Shown: piece after piece, positions 15,247 to 23,294 of the stretch
Position numbering within the stretch: the stretch's first letter is position 1
Layout of the letters: each line of letters opens with the position of its first letter
Source: Streptomyces coelicoflavus
GTDB taxonomy: Bacteria > Actinomycetota > Actinomycetes > Streptomycetales > Streptomycetaceae
Assembly (NCBI RefSeq): GCF_003112555.1
Contig: NZ_BEWB01000026.1
Span: 1-38,044 of the forward strand
Direction of reading: 5' to 3'
Length of the DNA: 38,044 nucleotides
The notes under the pieces: generated by a model
Told to the model about the DNA's origin: nothing
Database searches by the model: none
Seen by the model: only the letters and a program-made list of their open reading frames with translations
Translations under genes and position numbers: made by a program

Positions 15247-17532
15247 GTGTCCAGCGCAGCCGAGCAGGAGGCGACGGCCGGGAAGCGGGCCGCCGCGGAC
15301 GGGCGGTCCACCGCGGACGCGCGCCCCGCCGTCGTGGTGAACGGCACGCGCCGCGCCGCTCCGCCGCCCGCCGTGCCGGCCCGGCCGGGCACCCCGGTGC
15401 CGCTGGGTGCCCGGTTCCGGACCGGCCCGGACCAGGTGGCGGGGACCAACTTCGCGCTGTGGGCGGGCGGGGCGGAGGCGGTGGAGCTGTGCCTGTTCGA
15501 CGGGCCGGGTCCGGCCGCCGGGGAGAGCCGGGTACGGCTGACCGAGCTGACGCACGAGATCTGGCACGGCTTCGTGCCGGGCGTCCTGCCCGGGCAGCGC
15601 TACGGCTACCGGGTGCACGGCCGCTGGGACCCCTGGACCGGCGCCCGCTGGAACCCGGCGAAGCTGCTCCTCGACCCGTACGCCCGCGCCGTGGACGGCG
15701 ACTTCGGCCTGCCGCCCGAGGTGTACGGCCACGTGCGGGACTGGCCGGAGCAGCGGGTCGCGGACACCGTGCGCGACGACCGGGACTCGGCGCCGCACGT
15801 CCCCAAGGGCGTCGTGGTCCATGACGACGCCACCGACGACGAATGGACGTACGACCGCCGGCCCAAGACGCCGTGGGCGGACTCGGTCATCTACGAGCTG
15901 CACGTGCGCGGCTTCACCAAGTTGCACCCGGACATCCCGCCGGAGCTGCGCGGCACCTACGCGGGCCTCGCGCACCCGGCGGCCATCGGGCACCTGACGC
16001 GGCTGGGCGTGACGGCGGTGGAGCTGCTGCCGGTGCACCAGTTCGCGCACGAGAGCCACCTGCTGGAGCGCGGCCTGAGGAACTACTGGGGCTACAACTC
16101 GGTCGGCTACTTCGCCCCGCACGCCGCCTACGCCGCCGCCGGCACCGCCGGTGAGCAGGTCGGCGAGTTCAAGCGGATGGTGCGCGCGCTGCACGCGGCC
16201 GGCATCGAGGTGATCCTCGACGTGGTCTACAACCACACGGCGGAGGCGGGCGAGCTGGGCCCGACGCTCTCTCTGAAGGGCATCGACAACCGCGGCTACT
16301 ACCGCCTCCAGCCGGACGCCCGCCGGTACGCCGACTACACCGGCTGCGGCAACACCCTGCACGTCGTCCAGCCGCACGTGCTGCGCCTGATCACCGACTC
16401 GCTGCGGTACTGGGTCACCGAGATGGGCGTGGACGGCTTCCGGTTCGACCTGGCGGCGGCGCTGGCCCGTTCGATGCACGACGTCGACATGCTCTCCCCG
16501 TTCCTCGCGGTGATCGCCCAGGACCCGGTGCTGCGCCGGGTGAAGCTGATCGCCGAGCCGTGGGACGTGGGCTCGGGCGGTTACCAGGTGGGGGCGTTCC
16601 CGCCGCTGTGGACCGAGTGGAACGACCGCTACCGGAACGCGGTGCGGGACTTCTGGCGGCACGCGCTGCCGGACGTGCGGGAGATGGGCTACCGCCTGTC
16701 GGGCTCCAGCGACCTGTACGCGTGGGGCGGGCGGCGCCCGTACGCGTCGGTCAACCATGTCACCGCGCACGACGGCTTCACCCTCCGCGACCTGGTGTCG
16801 TACGAGCGCAAGCACAACGAGGCCAACGGCGAGGGCAACCGGGACGGCACGGACGACAACCGGTCCTGGAACTGCGGCGCGGAGGGGGAGACGGACGACG
16901 CGGACGTACGGGCGCTGCGCCGCCGCCAGTTGCGCAACCTGCTGACCACGCTGCTGCTGTCGACCGGGGTGCCGATGCTGGTCGCGGGCGACGAGATGGG
17001 CCGCACCCAGCGCGGCAGCAACAACGCCTACTGCCAGGACAACGAGACCGGCTGGGTGGACTGGAGCCTGCGGGACGACCCGGAGTGGCGCCCGCTGTTC
17101 GAGCTGGCCGCCCGGCTGATCGCCCTGCGCCACCGGCATCCCGTCCTGCGCCGCCGGGCCTTCTTCTCCGGCCGGGCGCAGTCCGCGGACGGCCTGCGCG
17201 ACCTGGCCTGGTTCACCGCGGGCGGCACGGAGATGACGGAGCGGGACTGGTACGCCCCCGCCGCCACCCTCGGCATGTACCTGTCCGGGCGGGACATCCC
17301 GGGCCGCGACGAGCACGGTGACCCGATCACCGACGACAGTTTCCTGGCCGTCCTGCACGCGGGCGCGGAGCCGGCCGGTTTCGTCCTGCCGGGCGCCCCG
17401 TGGGCGGAGCGGTACGAGGTGGTCGTCGACACCGGCCGGGAGGAGCAGGAGGAGGCACCGGGCGCCGTGCACCCGGCGGGGGTGGGGATCACGGTGCCGG
17501 GGCGGACGGTGCTGCTGCTGCGGGCGGGGTGA
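15247..17532 (+). CDS. glgX: glycogen debranching enzyme GlgX (GH13 isoamylase type)
   Basis: An isoamylase N-terminal CBM48 domain (GTNFALWAGGAEAVELCLFD) precedes a GH13 barrel. The catalytic residues are in place: nucleophile D401 in DGFRFDLA, acid/base E437 in LIAEPWDVG, and D509 in VTAHDGFTL. Motifs such as YNHTAEAG, EWNDRYRN and GDEMGRTQRGSNNAYCQDN are diagnostic for GlgX/TreX. The enzyme hydrolyses alpha-1,6 branches of phosphorylase-trimmed glycogen in the cytoplasm, so it fits with GlgP encoded at 33.6-36.2 kb. The GTG has GGGAGG 7 bp upstream. Residues 1-55 are a low-complexity Ala/Pro/Arg extension before the first conserved strand, which makes this member (761 residues) longer than the usual 700. 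It converges on the response regulator gene. Confidence 0.93.
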   Translation: MSSAAEQEATAGKRAAADGRSTADARPAVVVNGTRRAAPPPAVPARPGTPVPLGARFRTGPDQVAGTNFALWAGGAEAVELCLFDGPGPAAGESRVRLTELTHEIWHGFVPGVLPGQRYGYRVHGRWDPWTGARWNPAKLLLDPYARAVDGDFGLPPEVYGHVRDWPEQRVADTVRDDRDSAPHVPKGVVVHDDATDDEWTYDRRPKTPWADSVIYELHVRGFTKLHPDIPPELRGTYAGLAHPAAIGHLTRLGVTAVELLPVHQFAHESHLLERGLRNYWGYNSVGYFAPHAAYAAAGTAGEQVGEFKRMVRALHAAGIEVILDVVYNHTAEAGELGPTLSLKGIDNRGYYRLQPDARRYADYTGCGNTLHVVQPHVLRLITDSLRYWVTEMGVDGFRFDLAAALARSMHDVDMLSPFLAVIAQDPVLRRVKLIAEPWDVGSGGYQVGAFPPLWTEWNDRYRNAVRDFWRHALPDVREMGYRLSGSSDLYAWGGRRPYASVNHVTAHDGFTLRDLVSYERKHNEANGEGNRDGTDDNRSWNCGAEGETDDADVRALRRRQLRNLLTTLLLSTGVPMLVAGDEMGRTQRGSNNAYCQDNETGWVDWSLRDDPEWRPLFELAARLIALRHRHPVLRRRAFFSGRAQSADGLRDLAWFTAGGTEMTERDWYAPAATLGMYLSGRDIPGRDEHGDPITDDSFLAVLHAGAEPAGFVLPGAPWAERYEVVVDTGREEQEEAPGAVHPAGVGITVPGRTVLLLRAG

Positions 17533-17542
17533 GCGCGAAGGC

Positions 17543-17592
17543 CCGGCCGGCCGGTGCGGCCGTCGCGAGCGGGACCGGTCCCGGCCGGCCGG
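17543..17592. terminator. GC-rich inverted repeats between convergent genes
   Basis: CCGGCCGGCCGG at 17543-17554 recurs at 17581-17592. The unit is self-complementary, so the copies can pair with each other. Between them lies the palindrome GGGACCGGTCCC (17571-17582). It sits between the stops of glgX (plus) and the response regulator (minus) and may end transcription from both sides. Confidence 0.4.
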
Positions 17593-17607
17593 CGCGGCGC
17601 GGCCCGT

Positions 17608-18252
17608 TCAGCCGAGGATGCCCCGCTCGTACGCCTTCGCGACGGCCGCCGCCCGGTCGCTCACGCCGAGCTTCGCGTACAGGTGGGTGAGGTGGGTCTT
17701 CACGGTCGCCTCGCTGATGAACAGCTCCCGGGCGATCTCCTTGTTGGAGGTGCCGCGCGCCACCAGGGCGAGCACCTCGCGCTCGCGGGCGGACAGGGGC
17801 TCGCCGCCCGGTGTCTTCGGGGCGCGGACGGCGGAGACCAGGCGGGAGGCGACCGCCGGGGAGAGGACCGTACGCCCCTCGGCCGCCGCGCGGACCGCGG
17901 TGAACAGGTCGTCGCGGGGCGCGTCCTTGAGGAGGTAGCCGGTCGCGCCCGCCTCGATCGCGGGCAGGGTGTCGGAGTCGGTGTCGTACGTGGTGAGCAC
18001 GAGGACCCTCGCGCGGGCGCCCCGCCGGGTCAGTTCGCGGATGGCGTCCACGCCCGAACCGCCCGGCATCCGCAGGTCCATGAGGATCACGTCGGGGTCG
18101 AGCGCGGCGGCCCGTTCCAGCGCCTCGACGCCACTCGCCGCCTCGCCCAGGACGCGGAAGCCGGGCGCGGACTCGAACATGCCGCGCAGGCCGTCGCGGA
18201 CGACCGGGTGGTCGTCGACGACGAGGAGGGAGATCACGGCGTCATCGGTCAT
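17608..18252 (-). CDS. NarL/LuxR-type response regulator
   Basis: The receiver domain has D13/D14 (VVDDHP), phospho-acceptor D59 (VILMDLRM), T87/T88 and K109 (YLLKDA). The C-terminal LuxR helix-turn-helix is LSAREREVLALVARGTSNKE followed by LFISEATVKTHLTHLYAKLG. It is a DNA-binding partner for the histidine kinase whose gene overlaps its start by 11 bp. Both lie downstream of an ABC ATPase and permease in one minus-strand operon, a layout in which such pairs often regulate the transporter beside them. The palindrome and repeats at 21236-21327, upstream of the operon, are candidate binding sites. The 214-residue length is typical. Confidence 0.93.
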   Translation of the reverse strand: MTDDAVISLLVVDDHPVVRDGLRGMFESAPGFRVLGEAASGVEALERAAALDPDVILMDLRMPGGSGVDAIRELTRRGARARVLVLTTYDTDSDTLPAIEAGATGYLLKDAPRDDLFTAVRAAAEGRTVLSPAVASRLVSAVRAPKTPGGEPLSAREREVLALVARGTSNKEIARELFISEATVKTHLTHLYAKLGVSDRAAAVAKAYERGILG

Positions 18253-19525
18253 GGCGGACCAACGGTACGCGAGCCGAGACGGCCGTGCCGTGCCCCGGTT
18301 CCGCCTCCACGGTGAGGGAGCCGGCGATGCGTTCGGCGCGGGCCCGCATGCCGTCCAGGCCGAAGCCTCCGGCGGGGGTGCGCCGCCGCGCGGTCAGCGG
18401 GTCGAAGCCCCGGCCGTCGTCGCGGATGTCGAGGGTGACCTCGTCGCCCATGTAGGAGAGGGTGACGCCGACCCGGTCGGCGGCGGCGTGCCGGGCCGTG
18501 TTGGACAGGGCCTCCTGGGCGATGCGCAGGAGGGTGGCGGCGACCTCGTCGTGGAGGTGCTCGGCGGTGCCGGTGACGGTGAACCGGGCCCGGACGCCCG
18601 TGCGTTCGCCCCACTCGGTCACCGTCTTCTTCAGCGCGTCCGGCAGTCCGTCTTCGGCGAGGGCGGCCGGTGACAGGTTGTGCACGGAGCGGCGGGCCTC
18701 GCCGAGGCTGTGCCGGGCCAGGGCGAGGGCCCGGTCCAGGTGCTCGCGGCCGAGCGCCGGGTCCGGAGCGGCCGCGACGACCTGGAGCTGGGCGATGATG
18801 CCGGTCAGGCCCTGGGCGAGGGTGTCGTGGATCTCGGCGGCCAGCCGCCTGCGCTCGTCGGCGACCCCGGCCTCCCGGGCCTGGACGAGGAGCTGGGCAT
18901 GGAGGGCGGCGTTCTCGTCGAGGGCCTGTTGCAGAGCGGTGTTGGTGCGCTCCAGTTCGGTGATGGTCTCGACCCGGGCCCGGCCGCGGGCGTCCTCCGC
19001 CTCGGCGAGGCGGGCGAAGACGACGAGGAGGACGACGTTGACCGTGAGGATCGCGCCGAAGAGCACCCATCCCGTCGCGTCGTCCGGCGGCATCCCGCCC
19101 GACTGCGAGCCCGCGATCGTCACCGCCGTCAGGAACAGTCCCGGCTTGCGCAACCGGGGCGGCAGCAGCCGGTCCACCCCGAAGTAGCCGGCGTACGCGT
19201 AGAAACCGAAGAGCGGGTTGAGCCAGGCCAGGACGAAGGCGACGGCGCAGCGCACGAAGTAGAGGCAGACGCTCACCGGGGTCGGCCCGGTCCGGGTACG
19301 GGCCGTTCTGCTCCACCCCAGCTGCATGCCGACCGCGACGGCGATCAGGGCGCCCGCGAGGTACCACTCGCGCACGGTCATGCCGACCAGGTCGGAGGCG
19401 GCCGCGGCGACGGCCGTGCCGACGGCGAGCAGGCCGTAGGGCCCCCACTGGTGGAACGCCGTCCACTGGCGCTCGACGGTTCCCGCGTCGGTCATCGGGC
19501 CAGTGTCGGCCATCGGCCCGTTCAT
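18242..19525 (-). CDS. sensor histidine kinase (HisKA_3 / NarX-type)
   Basis: The N-terminal 165 residues contain about five membrane segments with very short loops (YGLLAVGTAVAAAASDLVG, VLFGAILTVNVVLLVVFARL), so it likely senses within or near the membrane. A coiled coil (about 165-210) leads to the HisKA_3 domain with phospho-His in RRLAAEIHDTLAQGLTG. The HATPase domain has LRIAQEALSNTARHA (N-box) and DIRDDGRGFDP (G-box). It would phosphorylate the response regulator encoded directly downstream. The ATG is the A of an ATGA overlap with the stop of the ABC permease gene, giving tight translational coupling. This membrane-kinase and NarL-regulator pair with an ABC-2 transporter is common in Gram-positive drug or peptide response systems. 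Confidence 0.9.
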   Translation of the reverse strand: MNGPMADTGPMTDAGTVERQWTAFHQWGPYGLLAVGTAVAAAASDLVGMTVREWYLAGALIAVAVGMQLGWSRTARTRTGPTPVSVCLYFVRCAVAFVLAWLNPLFGFYAYAGYFGVDRLLPPRLRKPGLFLTAVTIAGSQSGGMPPDDATGWVLFGAILTVNVVLLVVFARLAEAEDARGRARVETITELERTNTALQQALDENAALHAQLLVQAREAGVADERRRLAAEIHDTLAQGLTGIIAQLQVVAAAPDPALGREHLDRALALARHSLGEARRSVHNLSPAALAEDGLPDALKKTVTEWGERTGVRARFTVTGTAEHLHDEVAATLLRIAQEALSNTARHAAADRVGVTLSYMGDEVTLDIRDDGRGFDPLTARRRTPAGGFGLDGMRARAERIAGSLTVEAEPGHGTAVSARVPLVRHDR

Positions 19526-20279
19526 TCCCAGCGGAACCAGCGCGAGGCCGCCGCCGTGAGCAGCACCGTCCAGGCCACCAGCACCGCCAGGTGGGACCAG
19601 CCCGGCCAGTCACCGGCGGCGGCCTCGTTGAGGGCCTGCGCGGCGGCGCCGAAGGGCGTCCAGCCCACGACCCGGCCGAGCAGGTCCGGCATGGCCTGCA
19701 CCGGCAGCCACACACCCGCGCAGAACATCGCCGGGAACAGCGCGGCCGACCCGACCGCGCCCGCGATCTTCGTGGTGCGGGACAGGGCGGAGAGCACGGC
19801 GCCCAGGGACAGCGCGGCGAGCACGGCGAGGAGCAGCGCGAGGAGGTAGCCGACGGGCTGTCCGGGCAGCGCCACGTCGAAGGCGAGCCGGCCGACGGCG
19901 AGCGCGAGCAGCGCGGAGACCAGGGCGGCGCCGCCGCACACCGCCATCTGCGCGGACAGCAGCGCCGCTGGACGCACCGGGGTGGCGGACATCCGGCGCA
20001 GGATGCCGCGCTCCCGGTAGCCGGTGAGGACCTGCGGCATGCCCTGGAGTCCGCCGACGGTCAGGCCGAGCAGCACGGCCACCGGCACGTAGGCGTCGAC
20101 CGGGCGCAGTCCGCCGTAGGCGGCGTCGGCCTCGCGGAAGGACGGGATGGAGCCGAGGATCACCAGCAGCAGGGTCGGGAACACCAGCATCCAGAACAGG
20201 GCGCCGGGTTCACGCCGGAACAGCCGCAGCTCGGTCCTCAGTACGGCGGTGTCGAAGACGTCGGTGGAGATGCCGGTCT

Positions 20280-20283
<4 letters not shown>
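19522..20283 (-). CDS. ABC-2 type transporter permease
   Basis: The 253-residue protein has six predicted membrane helices (FWMLVFPTLLLVILGSIP, YVPVAVLLGLTVGGLQGM, LLSAQMAVCGGAALVSALLA, LLALLLAVLAALSLGAVLSA, FPAMFCAGVWLPV, and a C-terminal helix). TGYRERGILRRMSATPVRP between helices 2 and 3 is the typical ABC-2 coupling element. It pairs with the ATPase encoded just upstream; the two overlap as ATGA (20280-20283). DrrB-like permeases of this size export drugs, lipids or lantibiotics. Its own stop overlaps the histidine kinase start in the same way. Confidence 0.9.
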
Positions 20284-21182
<899 letters not shown>

Positions 21183-21235
21183 GGCACCAGCGTCCCGGCG
21201 GCCGGGGGTCCGGCACATCGGCCGACGCGCTCGAA

Positions 21236-21263
21236 GGCGCATCAGCCGATCGGTTGATGCGCC
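21236..21263. promoter_or_regulatory. 28-bp palindrome, candidate operator
   Basis: GGCGCATCA (21236-21244) and TGATGCGCC (21255-21263) are perfect inverted arms around CCGATCGG, itself a palindrome. A diverged copy of the left part (GGCACATCGGCCGA, from 21212) lies about 24 bp upstream. The position between two divergent ABC operons, one of which encodes a NarL-type regulator, suggests a regulator-binding site. Confidence 0.5.
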
Positions 21264-21264
21264 G

Positions 21265-21327
21265 GTACGACCCCGCGGGGCTCCCGTACGACCCCGGCGG
21301 GGCTCCCGTACGACCCCGGGCGGGGTC
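21265..21327. repeat. three phased direct repeats, each an imperfect palindrome
   Basis: GTACGACCCCG starts at 21265, 21286 and 21308, so the period is 21-22 bp, two helical turns. Each copy continues into CGGGG(C)TC; the third is a clean inverted repeat, GACCCCG-GG-CGGGGTC. Such phasing would place a repeated protein on one face of the DNA. They stand just upstream of the exporter promoter. Confidence 0.55.
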
Positions 21328-21337
21328 GAAAACTCGG

Positions 21338-21375
21338 TGGGCAGTGTCAGTGGTGAACCGTAGGCTCGCTGCTGA
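21338..21375 (+). promoter_or_regulatory. leaderless promoter of the exporter operon
   Basis: TAGGCT (21361-21366) fits the -10 consensus TANNNT and ends 8 bp before the ATG at 21375. TGGGCA (21338-21343) lies 17 bp further upstream and matches TTGACA at four of six positions. The transcript would start at or next to the ATG, which agrees with the lack of any Shine-Dalgarno sequence there. Confidence 0.45.
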
Positions 21376-23294
21376 TGCCCACGAAACCTGCCCCCGCCAC
21401 GGATCTCGCCCCGGACCCCGCACCGGACGCTGCCGAGAGGCGTTCCACCGTACGTGCCCTGCTGCGGCTGTGGCCCTACGTACGGCCGGTGCGCGCGCGG
21501 TTGGGGACGGCCGCGGTGACAGCGATCCTCGCCTCCTGCGTGGGTCTCGTGATCCCGCTCGTCCTGAAGTGGATGGTGGACGGGCCGGTCGCCGACGGCG
21601 ACCCGTCGGGCGTGTGGCTCGGGGCGCTGTACCTGCTGCTCCTCGGGGTGGCGGAGGCGCTGCTGTTCGGGCTGCGGCGGTGGCTGGTGGCCCGGCCGCT
21701 CGCGGGGGTCGAGGCGGGCATGCGCGCGGACCTCTACCGGCACCTGCAACGGCTGCCGGTGGCCTTCCACGACCGCTGGGCCTCGGGGCAGTTGCTGTCG
21801 CGCGGGACGACCGACCTGATGCTGCTCCGCATGTTCCTCGCCTTCCCGCTGACGTTCCTGCTGGTCAACGGCGTCACGATCCTGATCGGCGTGGGCATCA
21901 TGCTGGTCCAGGACTGGACGCTGGGACTGGTCATCCTGGGGCCCGCCATTCCGGTGATGATCACGTGCGGGATCTTCGAGAAGAAGTACTCCGCGGTGGC
22001 GCGGCGCGCGCAGGACCAGGTCGGGGATCTGACGACCGTGGTCGAGGAGAGCGTGCTCGGCGTCCGGATCATCAAGGGCTTCGGCCGGCACCGCAGCCAG
22101 GCCCGTGCCTTCCACGAGCTGTCGCACACCCTGCGGGGCACGGAGCTGCGCAAGGCCCGGCTCCTGGCGGCCATCTGGGCGGTCATCGTGACCCTGCCCG
22201 AGGTGGCGATCGGGGCGGCGCTGGTGGTCGGGGCGGTGCAGGTGGCGGACGGGGCGCTGTCGGCGGGGACGCTGGTGGCGTTCCTGTCCACGGCGCTGGC
22301 GCTGCGGTGGCCGGTGGAGTCCATCGGCTTCCTGCTGGCGATGAGCCAGGAGGCGGCGACGGCCACGGACCGGTACTTCGAGGTGATGGACGCGGAGGTG
22401 GAGTCGGCGGGGGGTGCCGGTGACCCTGCGTCGGTGCTGGGGGGCGGGGAGCGCGGCCCGGCGTTGCGGGGTGCCTCCCGGGCCGTTCAGGCACGCGGGG
22501 AGGCACGACTGCCCGCGGCTGGGGGGCTCAGGTTCGAGCACGTGCGGTTCCGGTACCCCGACGCGCACCCCGACTCCACGCCCCTGCTGACGGACGTCGA
22601 CCTGCACATCCGCCCCGGTGAGTCCATGGCCCTGGTCGGTGCCACCGGCAGCGGCAAGACGACGCTGACCGCGCTCGTCCCCCGTCTGCACGAGGTGACC
22701 GAGGGCCGGATCACGCTGGACGGCGCGGACATCACCACCCTGTCGCGCGAGGAGCTGCGCGCCATGGTCGCCGTGGCCTTCGAGGAGCCCACCCTCTTCT
22801 CGGCCACCGTCGGTGAGAACGTGCTGATGGGTGCCGGTGCGGGCGCCGGCGACGAGGAGCTGGACCGGGCCCTCGCCGTCGCGCAGGCCGACTTCGCGCA
22901 CGCGCTCCCCCAGGGCACCGGCACCCAGGTCGGCGAGCAGGGCCTCAGCCTCTCCGGCGGCCAGCGTCAGCGCCTCGCGCTCGCGCGGGCGGTGGTGGGC
23001 AGGCCGAGGTTCCTCGTCCTGGACGACCCGCTGTCCGCGCTGGACGTGCACACGGAGGCCGCCGTGGAGGCCGCCCTGCGGCAGGTGCTCGCCGACACCA
23101 CGGCGCTGATCGTGGCGCACCGCCCCTCCACCGTCCTGCTCGCCGACCGCGTCGCCCTGCTCTCCGGGGGCCGGATCACCGCCGTCGGCACCCATCACGA
23201 ACTGCTGCGCACCAGCCCCGAGTACGCCCATCTGATGTCCGGGCTCGACGGGCACGAGACCGACGAGGGACCCCAGGAAGGAAACGGCAGATGA
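21375..23294 (+). CDS. ABC exporter half-transporter 1 (degenerate-site subunit of pair 1)
   Basis: Type IV (MsbA-like) exporter fold: six membrane helices in residues about 35-335, then a nucleotide-binding domain. Walker A is GATGSGKT (422-429, K428), the signature is LSGGQRQRL and the H-loop is VAHRPS. Walker B reads FLVLDDP, with D551 where the catalytic Glu normally stands. That Glu-to-Asp change is typical of the non-catalytic site in heterodimeric exporters. The next subunit has a matching ISAGQ signature, supporting a heterodimer. The linker around residues 340-385 is unusually long and Gly/Ala-rich and contains an inverted repeat. There is no ribosome site; the transcript is probably leaderless. 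It is the first gene of a four-gene operon, and its stop overlaps the next start (ATGA). Confidence 0.93.
   Translation: MPTKPAPATDLAPDPAPDAAERRSTVRALLRLWPYVRPVRARLGTAAVTAILASCVGLVIPLVLKWMVDGPVADGDPSGVWLGALYLLLLGVAEALLFGLRRWLVARPLAGVEAGMRADLYRHLQRLPVAFHDRWASGQLLSRGTTDLMLLRMFLAFPLTFLLVNGVTILIGVGIMLVQDWTLGLVILGPAIPVMITCGIFEKKYSAVARRAQDQVGDLTTVVEESVLGVRIIKGFGRHRSQARAFHELSHTLRGTELRKARLLAAIWAVIVTLPEVAIGAALVVGAVQVADGALSAGTLVAFLSTALALRWPVESIGFLLAMSQEAATATDRYFEVMDAEVESAGGAGDPASVLGGGERGPALRGASRAVQARGEARLPAAGGLRFEHVRFRYPDAHPDSTPLLTDVDLHIRPGESMALVGATGSGKTTLTALVPRLHEVTEGRITLDGADITTLSREELRAMVAVAFEEPTLFSATVGENVLMGAGAGAGDEELDRALAVAQADFAHALPQGTGTQVGEQGLSLSGGQRQRLALARAVVGRPRFLVLDDPLSALDVHTEAAVEAALRQVLADTTALIVAHRPSTVLLADRVALLSGGRITAVGTHHELLRTSPEYAHLMSGLDGHETDEGPQEGNGR
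22471..22506. repeat. inverted repeat within the linker of exporter subunit 1
   Basis: GTGCCTCCC (22471-22479) and GGGAGGCAC (22498-22506) are perfect 9-bp arms around an 18-nt loop, inside codons for a low-complexity linker (GASRAVQARGEAR). The hairpin resembles mobile intergenic repeats of Streptomyces and may mark an in-frame insertion. Confidence 0.4.

Noticed and set aside
15088..17472. 794-codon open frame on the minus strand opposite glgX
   Set aside because: Val/Arg/His-rich repetitive translation, no motif, and the sense strand encodes an intact GlgX with all catalytic residues. It is a high-GC shadow.
21265..21327. CRISPR-like interpretation of the three phased repeats
   Set aside because: Repeats are adjacent without spacers, only three copies exist and there are no cas genes; an operator array fits better.
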